Source: Vagococcus jeotgali
GTDB lineage: Bacteria > Bacillota > Bacilli > Lactobacillales > Vagococcaceae
NCBI RefSeq assembly: GCF_035918315.1
Contig: NZ_CP142146.1
Coordinates: forward strand, 1,550,001-1,614,000
Direction of reading: 5' to 3'
DNA length: 64,000 bases
Under the pieces are notes generated by a model, which worked only from the letters and a program-made list of their open reading frames with translations, did no database searches and was not told the DNA's origin. Positions 1 through 8,461 of the stretch are shown here, piece by piece. The position numbers and the translations under genes were made by a program. The stretch's first letter is position 1. Each line of letters starts with the position of its first letter.

Positions 1-489
1 GTTAATGAGTTCAATTGTCTGATCTCTCCCACCAACCTCTTTCCAATTAGTTATTTTTCCAGTAAAGATTCCTTTTAAATCTTCGGAACTAATTGTTGTC
101 ACACCAACCTCAGGATTCACTACAGGTGCTACACCAACGACAGCTACTTTATGATCCTCAATTTTTGAAGCATCAATCCCATCTTTTTCTTCAGCATACA
201 CATCTGAATTACCAATATCAACAGCACCTTGGGAAACTTGAGTTAGTCCTGTCCCGCTTCCGCCACCTTGTACTGTAATTGTATAATTAGGATGATCCGT
301 CATGTAAATATCAGCTACTTTTTCTACTAGTGGTTGAAGCGCAGTAGAACCTACTGCTGTTATGTCAACTTTTTCATTTTTAGATGTTTCTTGACTACTT
401 GTCTCTTTTGTATCTGTTGAACCTGTGCCACAAGCTGCTAAGCCTACTACTGCTCCTAATGTCATAATTGATAACAAGAATTTTTTCAT
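1..489 (-). CDS. pstS: Phosphate ABC transporter substrate-binding lipoprotein PstS (3' part outside window)
   Basis: Extracellular lipoprotein that captures phosphate for the Pst ABC importer. The frame read leftward begins with a lysine-containing signal peptide and a lipobox (LAAC), so the mature protein would be lipid-anchored at that Cys. A Ser/Thr/Glu-rich linker follows, then the PstS core with [10 protein letters not shown] (phosphate-binding loop) and [12 protein letters not shown]. About 163 codons are visible; the rest and any pstCAB genes lie beyond base 1. Two adjacent ATGs (492 and 489) follow an AAGGGG ribosome binding site; I took the second because its spacing of 8 is better. 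Pho-box-like repeats lie just upstream, which fits phosphate-starvation control. Confidence 0.93.
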   Translation of the reverse strand, partial: MKKFLLSIMTLGAVVGLAACGTGSTDTKETSSQETSKNEKVDITAVGSTALQPLVEKVADIYMTDHPNYTITVQGGGSGTGLTQVSQGAVDIGNSDVYAEEKDGIDASKIEDHKVAVVGVAPVVNPEVGVTTISSEDLKGIFTGKITNWKEVGGRDQTIELIN

Positions 490-538
490 CATCTTTTCCC
501 CTTAACTCTTTTTTGTTGTTTTCCTTACAAATAGAGTT

Positions 539-589
539 TAACAAGCTAATGTAAACTTAATTCTTATGACTATGTAAACTATCTGTAAA
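539..589 (-). promoter_or_regulatory. Putative PhoP binding region upstream of pstS (four TTTACA-like boxes)
   Basis: On the minus strand TTTACA occurs at 584-589, 573-578 and 550-555, with a degenerate TTGTTA at 539-544. Spacings are 11, 23 and 11 bases, so the boxes form two pairs of 11-bp-period direct repeats. Low-GC Gram-positive PhoP recognises TT(A/T)ACA-type repeats with 11-bp periodicity. The location 50-100 bases before the pstS start fits an activator site. Assigning it to PhoP is inference. Confidence 0.65.
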
Positions 590-642
590 TAATAAGACTA
601 ATCTTACCTTTTTTTTACAATAGTTTTACCTAAAATCTACAC

Positions 643-686
643 AAAAAAATAAGCGATATGATTTTTCATCACATCGCCTATTTTTA
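643..686. terminator. Bidirectional intrinsic terminator, originally downstream of clpX
   Basis: Arms at about 649-662 and 668-682 pair over roughly 14 bp with G-U pairs (AATAAGCGATATGA against AATAGGCGATGTGA). The loop is A/T-rich, with an A7 tract on one side and a T5 tract on the other. Removing the insertion element at 689-2179 puts this hairpin 10-20 bases after the clpX stop codon, so it was very probably the clpX terminator before the insertion. Confidence 0.8.
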
Positions 687-688
687 AT
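681..688. repeat. 8-bp target site duplication of ISL3 element 1 (second copy 2180-2187)
   Basis: TTTTTAAT occurs exactly at 681-688 and again at 2180-2187, directly abutting the inverted-repeat ends. Eight bases is the usual ISL3 duplication length. The sequence is the T tract of the hairpin at 643-686. Confidence 0.93.
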
Positions 689-702
689 GGGTCTATAATA
701 AA

Positions 703-739
703 TCGTGTTGATGGATAGTTTCCATTAATACGATTTTTT
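703..739 (+). terminator. Hairpin plus T6 at the left end of ISL3 element 1
   Basis: TCGTGTTGATGGA (703-715) pairs with TCCATTAATACGA (721-733), allowing G-U pairs, and TTTTTT follows (734-739). The left arm is the inner part of the terminal inverted repeat. The orientation would stop outside transcription from entering the transposase gene at 818. The other two ISL3 elements in this window have the same arrangement. Confidence 0.65.
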
Positions 740-817
740 GTTTTTAAATACAAAAAGGAACATCCAAACATGATAAAATAAAGTCGACAAAAACCAAATT
801 ATTAGGAGGATGTTCCC

Positions 818-2095
818 ATGGATAATCATACTAGAAAATTACTTAATTTAACAGACAAATCTATTATTTTTGAAAAAGATTGGTTAACTGAGGCTACTAT
901 TAGAGGTAGACGCTCAAATATAATAAGGGGAAGACTAACGTCTCCAGACAGAATATGCCCCTCTTGTCATCAGAATACGTGTGTTAAAAATGGTACTTAT
1001 ACTACTAAAACACAACTACCAGAGTTTAATAGGGTCACAACTTATTTAGAACTTAAAAGAGAACGATATCTATGTAAAGAATGTCATACAACATTCAGTG
1101 CTGATACTGCGTTAGTCGATGACTATTGTCATATATCGAAAACATTAAAGTATCAAATCGCCTTAGATTTGAAAGAAGATCGTTCAAGAAAAGAGATCGC
1201 TAGATTCCATCATGTTTCTGATAACACGGTACAACGTGTTTTATACGACTTTACCAACCACTGTCTAACCAACTTTCAACATCTACCAAAAGTACTATGT
1301 GTCGATGAATTTAAATCAACTAAGTCATGTCAATCTGGTATGAGCTTTATTTGTGCTGATGCTGAAAGTAAAAAGATTATTGATATTTTACCAGATAGAC
1401 GTCTCTTCTCTCTTATTAAGTACTTCCTGAAATACTCCAGAAAAGAGCGGTTAAAAGTGAAGTTTCTCGTCATGGATATGAATGCCAACTACGGTGGCCT
1501 TCTTAAAACTGTATTTCCACATGCAGAGATTGTGACAGATAGATTCCATATCATTCAGCATATCAATCGTTCTTTTAATCAACTAAGAATAAAAGAAATG
1601 AATCAATTAAAACGTTATGATAATGAAGAAGCAAAACAATACCGGAGAATAAAAAAATATTGGAAACTATTTTTAAAAGACTCTAGTCAATTAAGTGCCA
1701 CTACATATAGTAATTATCCTCTTTTCAATAAAAGTATGACACAAGTTGGTGTCATTGAAGAACTTCTTTCCTATAACTCAACTATAAAAATCGCATATGA
1801 TTATATACAAGAGTTAAAATATGCTTATGAAACAAAGGATTCAGACTTATTTTTAGAATTAACTCATTCTATCTCTAATGAGCTTCCTAAGGAATTTAAA
1901 GCCAAATTCAAAACATTCCAAACCTTCAGGCAAGGTGTTACCAATGCTTTAAATTATTCTTATTCAAATGGTTTTTTAGAAGGAATTAACAACCGAATCA
2001 AAGCTATCAAACGAACAGCCTATGGTTACCGAAATTTCTTAACTTTTAAGCGACGGATTTTCCTTATTCAAGGTCAATCATTTCAATTTAATTAA
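818..2095 (+). CDS. ISL3-family transposase (element 1), intact
   Basis: A 425-residue transposase catalysing movement of the surrounding element. N-terminal zinc-ribbon cysteines are visible (CPSC near residue 49 and CKEC near 94), then a helix-turn-helix region (RKEIARFHHVSDNTVQRVL). The DDE catalytic domain follows with VDEF, the VMDMNANY / TDRFHIIQ segment, and the C-terminal acidic residue in SNGFLEGINNRIK. The length is normal for the family. An AGGAGG ribosome binding site precedes ATG at 818. Its sequence differs strongly from the other two ISL3 transposases here, so they are separate elements rather than copies. Confidence 0.95.
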   Translation: MDNHTRKLLNLTDKSIIFEKDWLTEATIRGRRSNIIRGRLTSPDRICPSCHQNTCVKNGTYTTKTQLPEFNRVTTYLELKRERYLCKECHTTFSADTALVDDYCHISKTLKYQIALDLKEDRSRKEIARFHHVSDNTVQRVLYDFTNHCLTNFQHLPKVLCVDEFKSTKSCQSGMSFICADAESKKIIDILPDRRLFSLIKYFLKYSRKERLKVKFLVMDMNANYGGLLKTVFPHAEIVTDRFHIIQHINRSFNQLRIKEMNQLKRYDNEEAKQYRRIKKYWKLFLKDSSQLSATTYSNYPLFNKSMTQVGVIEELLSYNSTIKIAYDYIQELKYAYETKDSDLFLELTHSISNELPKEFKAKFKTFQTFRQGVTNALNYSYSNGFLEGINNRIKAIKRTAYGYRNFLTFKRRIFLIQGQSFQFN

Positions 2096-2097
2096 AA

Positions 2098-2127
2098 AGA
2101 AGAAGGAGGAAAAATCCCCCTTCTTCT
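2098..2127 (+). terminator. Hairpin after the element 1 transposase
   Basis: AGAAGAAGGAGGA (2098-2110) pairs with TCCCCCTTCTTCT (2115-2127) with one mismatch. It lies directly after the transposase stop codon. The T tract is poor, so it may only weaken transcription in either direction. Confidence 0.5.
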
Positions 2128-2193
2128 AATGCCCTTATTTTATCAATTTTTAAATATCAACACGATTTGACGAAGAGCCTTTTTAATTATATT

Positions 2194-3450
2194 CTAGCTA
2201 ACTCGTGTTTTAATCTCTGGATGAGATGTACCATCTACTGCTTCTTTTGTAATAATCACTTTCTCAACGTCATCACGTGTTGGTATGTCATACATCACAT
2301 TCATCATCACGTCCTCAATAATCGAACGCAAGCCACGAGCTCCAGTATCACGCTCAATAGCTAAGTTTGCAATAGCATCTAAGGCTCCTGGTGTAAAATC
2401 AAGAATCACATCATCAATTGCCATTAACTTTTTATATTGTCTTACTAAAGCATTTTTAGGCTCAGTCAGTATACGAACTAAGTCATCTTTAGTTAGTTTT
2501 TCTAAAGATGCCATGACAGGTAATCGTCCAATAAACTCAGGAATCAAACCAAATTTAAGTAAATCTTCTGGAATGATTTGAGACATAATACTTGCATCTT
2601 CATTTACCTGTTTGTTTGTTGTTCCTGTTCCAAACCCAATAATTTTCTCACCTAAGCGTTCTTTCACAATGGTTTCGATGCCATCAAAAGCACCACCAAC
2701 AATAAATAAGATTTCAGATGTATCAATTTGGATTAGCTCTTGTTGCGGATGTTTTCGTCCTCCTTGAGGTGGTACACTAGCAACTGTTCCTTCTAAAATT
2801 TTAAGTAAAGCTTGTTGAACCCCTTCGCCTGAAACATCTCTGGTAATAGAAACATTCTCACTTTTTCTAGCAATTTTATCAATCTCATCAAGATAGATAA
2901 TACCAGTTTGAGCTTTTTCAACGTTATAATCAGCTGCTTGAAGTAGTTTTAGTAAGATATTTTCCACATCTTCCCCTACATAACCAGCTTCTGTTAAACT
3001 TGTAGCATCAGCAATAGCAAATGGCACATTTAGTGTTTTAGCTAATGTTTGTGCTAAGAATGTTTTACCTGATCCAGTTGGTCCAATTAAGCAAATGTTA
3101 CTTTTTTGAAGTTCTACCTCATCAATTTCTTCTTCATCAGCACCTTCTAAATGAAGTTGTTGTATACGTTTATAGTGATTATAAACAGCTACTGATAAAA
3201 CCTTTTTAGCTCTTTCTTGACCAATTACATAGTCATTTAAGACCTCTAAAATTTCTTTTGGTTTCAACACATTAATTAAGTCAGATGCCATCTCATCTTG
3301 CATCTCTTCATCAATGATTTCTTTACATAAATCAATACATTCATTACAAATGTAGACACCTGGTCCAGCAACTAGTTTCTTCACTTCATCTTGAGATTTA
3401 CCACAAAATGAACAACGAACTTCTGAGCCATCATTGATATTGTCGTACAT
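2194..3450 (-). CDS. clpX: ATP-dependent Clp protease ATP-binding subunit ClpX
   Basis: Unfoldase that feeds substrates to the ClpP peptidase in the cytoplasm. The N-terminal C4 zinc-binding domain is seen as CSFCGKS and CNECIDLC. The AAA+ core has Walker A GPTGSGKT, pore loop GYVGED, Walker [11 protein letters not shown] and the GGRKHP loop. The protein has 418 residues, normal for ClpX. The frame opens at 3480, but the methionine at 3450 has a G6 ribosome binding site six bases upstream and matches the usual MYDN-type start. Its former terminator (643-686) is now 1.5 kb away behind an IS element. tig lies upstream, as often seen, but with a MarR/nitroreductase pair between them. Confidence 0.97.
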   Translation of the reverse strand: MYDNINDGSEVRCSFCGKSQDEVKKLVAGPGVYICNECIDLCKEIIDEEMQDEMASDLINVLKPKEILEVLNDYVIGQERAKKVLSVAVYNHYKRIQQLHLEGADEEEIDEVELQKSNICLIGPTGSGKTFLAQTLAKTLNVPFAIADATSLTEAGYVGEDVENILLKLLQAADYNVEKAQTGIIYLDEIDKIARKSENVSITRDVSGEGVQQALLKILEGTVASVPPQGGRKHPQQELIQIDTSEILFIVGGAFDGIETIVKERLGEKIIGFGTGTTNKQVNEDASIMSQIIPEDLLKFGLIPEFIGRLPVMASLEKLTKDDLVRILTEPKNALVRQYKKLMAIDDVILDFTPGALDAIANLAIERDTGARGLRSIIEDVMMNVMYDIPTRDDVEKVIITKEAVDGTSHPEIKTRVS

Positions 3451-3467
3451 GTACGTCCCCCCTATAT

Positions 3468-3494
3468 AAAAAAAGACCATTCTAGGTCTCTTTT
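3468..3494 (-). terminator. Hairpin plus T7 immediately before the clpX ribosome binding site
   Basis: On the minus strand AAGAGACC pairs with GGTCTTTT around a six-base loop, followed by T7. It can end the upstream nitroreductase transcript. It also abuts the clpX G6 ribosome binding site by only a few bases, so clpX mRNA starting upstream would have to read through it. I see no convincing promoter between the hairpin and clpX. Confidence 0.65.
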
Positions 3495-3573
3495 ATCATC
3501 TTTTTCATAATAACATAAAGATTCTCACAATGCATTAAAAAAGAAAATAATGGGATAACTTATGATTTTTTTA

Positions 3574-4206
3574 TTATTTAAATGTTGTCACGTCACTAGC
3601 ATCTAATCTGCTCGACTCGTAACCATCAGTCATAGCTTTTCCTACTGAGATAATCATGACTGGAAGATATTGATCTTTATCAAGGCCAACTGCCTCAGCA
3701 AGTAAATCCTCTTCAAATCCTCCAATAGGGTTTGTTTCATAACCATGAGTACGGGCAACTAACATAAATTGCATGGCAGCAAGGGATGCATCAATTGTTA
3801 CGACACTTGTCATTTTTTCCTTAGAAAAATTCTCATAATATGGAATAATAGCAGCTAATTGTTCATCTCTCACATCACTTGGCATCTTACCTTGCTCTAC
3901 AGCTAAGTCATAAATCTCTTCTCCTCTATCATGACAACGCATATCACCAAATATTAAAACCATAGCAGATGATGTCTCATTTTGTAGTGTATTAAAACGA
4001 ATTAGAGGCTTTAATTTTGCTTTCATCTCATCACTTTCGACAACTACAAAACGCCATGGTTGTAGATTTACAGATGAAGGGGCTGTGATTGCCTCTTGAA
4101 TCATCTCAAGCATCTCGTCATGTGGTATTTTAAATGTCTCATCATAGTGACGTACTGAACGTCTTTCTAACATAATCTTTGAAAAATCATTATTTTTTTG
4201 GTTCAT
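3574..4206 (-). CDS. Nitroreductase-family flavoprotein
   Basis: A 210-residue FMN-dependent NAD(P)H oxidoreductase of the nitroreductase fold, likely reducing nitro compounds or quinones; the real substrate is unknown. Family features are the N-terminal RRSVRHYDE phosphate/FMN-binding motif, APSSVNLQPWRFVVV, and near the C-terminus NPIGGFEEDLLAEAVGLD. The start codon overlaps the end of the MarR-type gene by 17 bases with AGAGGA upstream, so the two are probably translated from one mRNA and the regulator probably controls this enzyme. Confidence 0.88.
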   Translation of the reverse strand: MNQKNNDFSKIMLERRSVRHYDETFKIPHDEMLEMIQEAITAPSSVNLQPWRFVVVESDEMKAKLKPLIRFNTLQNETSSAMVLIFGDMRCHDRGEEIYDLAVEQGKMPSDVRDEQLAAIIPYYENFSKEKMTSVVTIDASLAAMQFMLVARTHGYETNPIGGFEEDLLAEAVGLDKDQYLPVMIISVGKAMTDGYESSRLDASDVTTFK

Positions 4207-4639
4207 TTATTTTTCCTCTTTCCTTTGGTAAATGTAGTGTCAATTTATTTAGTAGCTTTTGTAGTTGATCCAATTCTTCTGAAGTTAAATTCAAAAAGGC
4301 TTCTGATAAAATGTTAGCTAATTGTGATTCACAAGCAGATAACTCATTAACAGCTTTTTTTGTTGCTTCAACTAAAACTTCCCGGTTATTGTCTGGATTT
4401 CTTAGTCTTATCACATAACCATTTTCCTCTAATTGTTTTAGGTGTCTCGTGACGGCTGCTCTATCTATCTTTAAATTTGTTTGTATCATTTGTTGGCTCA
4501 CTTGTGGCTTATTGATGACATACATCATCAGCTCATAACGAGTCAAGCTAAATCCTGTTTCCACTTCAAATTGATCTGTCACTTCTTGGCTTTTTGTTTT
4601 CATTAGATATAGTAGACCACTCATCGTACAAAGCTTCAT
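4190..4639 (-). CDS. MarR-family transcriptional regulator
   Basis: A 149-residue winged-helix DNA-binding protein. The centre holds the MarR recognition region (SQQMIQTNLKIDRAAVTRHLKQLEENGYV) and the wing RNPDNNREVLVEAT, flanked by dimerisation helices. AAGGAG lies eight bases before ATG 4639. It overlaps the nitroreductase gene downstream. Two tandem dyads in its own promoter region (4659-4685) are candidate operators, suggesting autoregulation and control of the nitroreductase, perhaps in response to an electrophilic or phenolic ligand (inference). Confidence 0.9.
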   Translation of the reverse strand: MKLCTMSGLLYLMKTKSQEVTDQFEVETGFSLTRYELMMYVINKPQVSQQMIQTNLKIDRAAVTRHLKQLEENGYVIRLRNPDNNREVLVEATKKAVNELSACESQLANILSEAFLNLTSEELDQLQKLLNKLTLHLPKERGKINEPKK

Positions 4640-4658
4640 TTTATCAACTCCTTTTAAA

Positions 4659-4685
4659 TTGACTTATCAACGATTGACTAGTCAA
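4659..4685 (-). promoter_or_regulatory. Tandem dyads, candidate MarR operator
   Basis: TTGACTTATCAA (4659-4670) and the perfect palindrome TTGACTAGTCAA (4674-4685) lie side by side, centres 15 bases apart, 20-46 bases before the MarR gene start. The second dyad also contains a TTGACT that could serve as a -35 element. MarR dimers commonly bind such dyads over their own promoters. Confidence 0.6.
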
Positions 4686-4745
4686 TTCTATGGTTATTTT
4701 TATTATTTGTAAACTAATTTGCTTAGAAATATGTGTTTAAGAAAC

Positions 4746-4777
4746 AAAAAAAAGAGACCGATTTACATCAGTCTCCC
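4746..4777 (-). terminator. Intrinsic terminator of tig
   Basis: On the minus strand GAGACTGAT pairs with ATCGGTCTC (one G-U) around a short loop and is followed by T8. It lies 20-50 bases after the tig stop codon. Confidence 0.85.
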
Positions 4778-4795
4778 TAAAGAATTAAAGAATCA

Positions 4796-6076
4796 TTATT
4801 TTTCAGTTGCTGTTTTTGTAATCATATCAATAGCATGTTTCATTTTAATATCATGAGCTAACATGTCATCAGTTAAGGCACCACGAACAGCTTCAACTTC
4901 CATGTTGTATTGCTCTGCTAAACTAGTAATTTCTGCATTGATATCGTCTTCAGTTACTTCATAAGCTTCTGCTTCAACGATAGCTTCAACAACTAAGCTA
5001 GTTCTAACACGGCTTTCTGCTTCACCTTCAAATTGTTTATGTAAATCTTCAGGAGTAGATCCTGTCATTTGGTAATATAATTCAGGTGAGATACCTTGAT
5101 TTTGCATGTTAGTCAAGAATTCGTTCATCGCGCGGTGAACTTCTTCATGAATCATTGATTCTGGTAATTCAACGATTTCTGCATTTTCTACAGCTAAACT
5201 AATAGCAGCTTCTTCAATAGCAGCTTCAGCAGCAGCAATTTTAGCTGCAACTAATTCTTCTTTGATCTTAGCAGTCAATTCCTCTAATGTTTCCACTTCA
5301 TCATCGATATCTTTTGCAAATTCATCATCAAGTTCTGGCAATTCTTTTACTTTCACTTCATGAACATGAACTTTAAAAACAGCTTCTTGACCAGCTAAAT
5401 CTTCAGCTTGGTACTCTTCTGGGAATGTCACAGTAACGTCAACATCATCTCCAGCTTTAGTGCCTACTAATTGGTCTTCAAATCCTGGAATAAATGAGTT
5501 AGAACCTAATTCTAATGAATAGTTTTCACCTTTTCCACCTTCAAAAGCAACATCGTCTTTGAATCCTTCAAAGTCAATAACAACTGTGTCGCCATTTTCA
5601 GCAGCAGCTTCTTTAATAACTAATTCTGCTTGTCCAGCTTGTTTTTGTTTAATGTTTTCTTCAACTTCAGCATCCGTTACGTCACGCTCTTGTTTTTCAA
5701 CTGTTAAGTTTTTGTACTCACCTAATTTAACTTCAGGTTTTACAGTAACTTCAGCAGTGATTACCCAAGGTTGACCTTTTTCCATTGACTCAACACCAAT
5801 TGTTGGTTGAGATACTGGATCAATTCCTGCTTCTTCAACAGCAACTGGATATACTGATGGTAAAATGTGGTTCAAAGCATCTTCATATAATGCTTCTTCG
5901 CCGTACATTTGGTTAAACATTTGACGTGGCACTTTACCTTTACGGAAGCCAGGTACGTTTAAATCTTTTTTAACAGATTTAAATGCTGCATCTAATCCTT
6001 TTTGAATATCTTCTTCAGAGATAGTGAATGTTAAGACACCATCATTTGTTCCTTTTTTTTCCCATTTTGTAGACAT
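4796..6076 (-). CDS. tig: Trigger factor, ribosome-associated chaperone / prolyl isomerase
   Basis: Binds the ribosome exit tunnel and shields nascent chains. The N-terminal ribosome-binding domain carries the signature [11 protein letters not shown]. The FKBP-type PPIase domain begins near [11 protein letters not shown] and contains GFEDQLVG. A long acidic helical C-terminal chaperone domain follows. The protein has 426 residues, normal for the family. An earlier in-frame ATG at 6103 exists, but ATG 6076 has GGAGG eight bases upstream and gives the usual MSTKWEKK start. Confidence 0.97.
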   Translation of the reverse strand: MSTKWEKKGTNDGVLTFTISEEDIQKGLDAAFKSVKKDLNVPGFRKGKVPRQMFNQMYGEEALYEDALNHILPSVYPVAVEEAGIDPVSQPTIGVESMEKGQPWVITAEVTVKPEVKLGEYKNLTVEKQERDVTDAEVEENIKQKQAGQAELVIKEAAAENGDTVVIDFEGFKDDVAFEGGKGENYSLELGSNSFIPGFEDQLVGTKAGDDVDVTVTFPEEYQAEDLAGQEAVFKVHVHEVKVKELPELDDEFAKDIDDEVETLEELTAKIKEELVAAKIAAAEAAIEEAAISLAVENAEIVELPESMIHEEVHRAMNEFLTNMQNQGISPELYYQMTGSTPEDLHKQFEGEAESRVRTSLVVEAIVEAEAYEVTEDDINAEITSLAEQYNMEVEAVRGALTDDMLAHDIKMKHAIDMITKTATEK

Positions 6077-6134
6077 ATTCTGTACCTCCATATAATCGTT
6101 CATCTATGATATTTGTACTTCTTCATACCCAATA

Positions 6135-6163
6135 AGTCTACACTAAAGGGTATAAATTGTAAA
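6135..6163 (-). promoter_or_regulatory. Candidate promoter for tig
   Basis: On the minus strand TTTACA (6158-6163) and TAGACT (6135-6140) are separated by 17 bases, about 60 bases before the tig start. The match to the sigma-A consensus is moderate. Confidence 0.45.
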
Positions 6164-6182
6164 CCTTTTTACAATAGCTTCC

Positions 6183-7106
6183 TTAAAAATCAGCCATGTC
6201 ACTAATTTGTTTATCTAATAAGCGCATGATGTCCATTATTTCAGTGATTTTTTCTTGATCTTCAGGATAACTTGTTTTTTTCTTAACTTCAAAAGTTAAT
6301 AGATAAGCTTCAACCCATAAATCCACTGGTGACATTACTTTTAGACTGGCTGGGTATAATAGGCCCATATGCATGGTGATTGTTCCAATGACAAGATCAA
6401 TCAGTGATGGTTGATGATCAATTAAATATTCACGAGTCTTTCTTAAAACCTCTGATTCTAAAAAGGTTCGCTCTAAAGACACACAATCACTCGCTAATAA
6501 ACTCTGCACCTCACCAGAGTAATCAAGGAAACTTAATTCATTTACTTCCTTTAGTCTAATGATATAATCAGCCAGCTGAGGTCTAACAATAGCTGATAGA
6601 TTTGGCACTAGTAACGCTGAAGTCGCAAAATCTAAAAAATCACCAGGTGTTAAATAACTCATACTATGCATTAATCTTAGTTGGTCATTCTCACTTAATT
6701 TTTCTACATTTTCAAACTCTTTAAGAATAGCTCGGTACTCTTTTGTATCTAAAGTGGTCCAATAAATCATAGCTGATTTAAACATTTCTACATAAGGCTC
6801 TTTTTCCTCATCACTTAAATTATTTAACCACATGCCAACTCTTAAATATAGTTTTCGCTTAAGCATCAAGTTGAAATACATATCATATAACTGAGGCGTT
6901 GTTTGATAGATTTGGTCATATTCGAGAACTCTTAAAAACCCCTCATCCTCATCGCCACTTTTTAACAAAGCATCTACTAATAATGGGTGAACTTTAAAAT
7001 CTTGTGTTTTTTCAAAATATTCATCAAAAAGGGTAGCTGCTTGCTCATAATCACCCTGGTTTACACATAACTTTCCTTTTTCTAACAACTCTTTATACTC
7101 GTCCAT
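6183..7106 (-). CDS. TPR-repeat protein of unknown function
   Basis: A 307-residue, all-helical, acidic cytoplasmic protein. The N-terminus reads as tetratricopeptide helices (KELLEKGKLCVNQGDYEQAATLFDEYFEKT), and further paired helices follow. No signal peptide, membrane segment or catalytic motif was seen. Related proteins are annotated in lactic acid bacteria only as TPR proteins. It lies between tig and a YkuJ-like gene on the same strand. The function is unknown; a scaffold role is the most one can say. Confidence 0.7.
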   Translation of the reverse strand: MDEYKELLEKGKLCVNQGDYEQAATLFDEYFEKTQDFKVHPLLVDALLKSGDEDEGFLRVLEYDQIYQTTPQLYDMYFNLMLKRKLYLRVGMWLNNLSDEEKEPYVEMFKSAMIYWTTLDTKEYRAILKEFENVEKLSENDQLRLMHSMSYLTPGDFLDFATSALLVPNLSAIVRPQLADYIIRLKEVNELSFLDYSGEVQSLLASDCVSLERTFLESEVLRKTREYLIDHQPSLIDLVIGTITMHMGLLYPASLKVMSPVDLWVEAYLLTFEVKKKTSYPEDQEKITEIMDIMRLLDKQISDMADF

Positions 7107-7129
7107 ATCGCACCCCTACCTTACTATAT

Positions 7130-7155
7130 AAAAAAAGCAGGCCATTAAAGCCCAC
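7130..7155 (-). terminator. Intrinsic terminator after the TPR/YkuJ region
   Basis: On the minus strand GTGGGC pairs with GCCTGC (two G-U pairs) around TTTAATG and is followed by T7. It lies directly after the YkuJ-like gene, about 50 bases before the TPR gene. Confidence 0.65.
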
Positions 7156-7163
7156 TTCCTTGA

Positions 7164-7397
7164 TTAATCTTGTAATAACTCAAAGATTTCTAACGTAACT
7201 AAATCAATATCATCAAATTGGTAAACTTCTTGAGAGCCTGTTTCTGTTAATTCAAACATCTCATTGCTACCATCGAATGTTACGATACACTTTTCTTGTC
7301 CTTCTTTTTCAAAACGACGGACCTGTACTTCGCTATCACTAGCTTCTACCATAGCTGTTAAACGTTTGATAATTGCTGCTAATTGTGAATTTTTCAT
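7164..7397 (-). CDS. YkuJ-like (DUF1797) small protein
   Basis: A 77-residue protein. Its pattern KCIVTFDGSNEMFEL followed by the C-terminal YQFDDIDLVTLEIFELLQ closely matches Bacillus subtilis YkuJ, whose structure is known but whose function is not. The frame extends further upstream, but ATG 7397 has GGAGG eight bases before it and gives the family length. The terminator at 7130-7155 follows the stop. Confidence 0.82.
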   Translation of the reverse strand: MKNSQLAAIIKRLTAMVEASDSEVQVRRFEKEGQEKCIVTFDGSNEMFELTETGSQEVYQFDDIDLVTLEIFELLQD

Positions 7398-7477
7398 AGA
7401 ACTAGCCTCCTTCACATTTCTTCTGTTATATTGTAACAGAAAGTCCACCATTATGCATGAAAATTTTTGATTTTTTC

Positions 7478-8341
7478 TTAACCCCACCATAATTTTATTA
7501 AAGCTTGGGTACCATCGTCCCCGTCACCTTTATCTACTAAGAGTTCATATAATCGTTTAGCTTCTGTTGTAGCAGGTAAATCAATACCCATTTTATTTGC
7601 TTCATCTAAAGCTATCGTCAAATCCTTTAGAAAATGTTTCACAAAAAAACCTGGAGAATAATCTTCTTTTAAAATACGCGGAGCATAATTTGTTAATGAC
7701 CAGTTAGCGGCACTTCCCCCACCCACTGTATCAAGGACTTTTTCTAAATCTAAATTAGCTGATTTAGCATAAACTAATAATTCACACATTCCTGTCATCG
7801 TACCAGCTATCATAATTTGATTAGCCATTTTAGTATGTTGTCCACTACCTGCCTCCCCTTGTAAATTAATCTTACTACTGAAGCACTCTATAATAGATTG
7901 CACTTGATTATAAGTCGCTAAATCGCCTCCTACCATAACGGTTAAAGTCCCATTTTTAGCCCCTAAATCCCCACCAGAAACAGGTGCATCCAAACTCATG
8001 GCTCCTTTTTCTTTTGCTGTATCATAAATTTCTTTAGCAAGAGTTGGGGTACTTGTTGTCATATCTACTAATATTTTACCTGTGACGTCAGCGCTAAATA
8101 TACCATTCTCACCGTAATAAGTTTCCTCAACGTCTTTTGGGTAACCAACCATCGTAAAAATAACATCACTTACCTCTGTAATATCTGCTGGACTTTCTTG
8201 CCAAACGGCTCCTAAGTTGATCAACTCATCTGTTTTAGCCTTCGTTCTGTTATAAACATTAACACTATAACCTTTATTTAATAAGTGCTTTACAATAGAG
8301 GCACCCATAACTCCTGTTCCGATAAAACCAATTTTTGTCAT
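7478..8341 (-). CDS. NAD(P)-dependent beta-hydroxyacid dehydrogenase (3-hydroxyisobutyrate / tartronate semialdehyde reductase family)
   Basis: A cytoplasmic oxidoreductase acting on small 3-hydroxy acids; the exact substrate is not clear from sequence. It has the N-terminal Rossmann motif GFIGTGVMGASIVKHLL, the substrate signature DAPVSGGDLGAKNGTL and the catalytic-lysine region GSGQHTKMANQ. The length of 287 residues is typical. A GTG at 8353 is in frame, but ATG 8341 has AAGGTGG eight bases upstream and is preferred. It appears to be a single gene. Confidence 0.88.
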   Translation of the reverse strand: MTKIGFIGTGVMGASIVKHLLNKGYSVNVYNRTKAKTDELINLGAVWQESPADITEVSDVIFTMVGYPKDVEETYYGENGIFSADVTGKILVDMTTSTPTLAKEIYDTAKEKGAMSLDAPVSGGDLGAKNGTLTVMVGGDLATYNQVQSIIECFSSKINLQGEAGSGQHTKMANQIMIAGTMTGMCELLVYAKSANLDLEKVLDTVGGGSAANWSLTNYAPRILKEDYSPGFFVKHFLKDLTIALDEANKMGIDLPATTEAKRLYELLVDKGDGDDGTQALIKLWWG

Positions 8342-8411
8342 ATCCTTGTCCACCTTTTCTTTAATACTTATATTATAAAAGAAAGTGAATAAATAATAAA
8401 GGATATGTCCT

Positions 8412-8461
8412 AAAAGTAAAAGGAAAGTAGAAGCTAAACTTTAAAGGATAGCTTCTACTTT
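8412..8461 (-). terminator. Intrinsic terminator overlapping the end of the flippase-like gene
   Basis: AAAGTAGAAGCTA (8423-8435) pairs with TAGCTTCTACTTT (8449-8461), a 13-bp stem. On the minus strand it is followed by CCTTTTACTTTT. One arm overlaps the last codons of the gene that ends at 8441. Confidence 0.8.

Larger units (their letters stand above)
689..2179 (+). mobile_element. ISL3-family insertion sequence, element 1 (1491 bp)
   Basis: A complete element bounded by imperfect inverted repeats of about 24 bp. Both ends share GG.TCT at the tip and the inner block AAATCGTGTTGAT. It is flanked by the perfect duplication TTTTTAAT and carries one intact transposase gene. It separates clpX from its terminator. 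A hairpin with a T tract lies inside the left end in front of the transposase, and a second hairpin follows the transposase stop. Confidence 0.95.

Noticed and set aside
2285-2581. 98-residue open frame opposite clpX
   Set aside because: Shadow of clpX without initiation signals.
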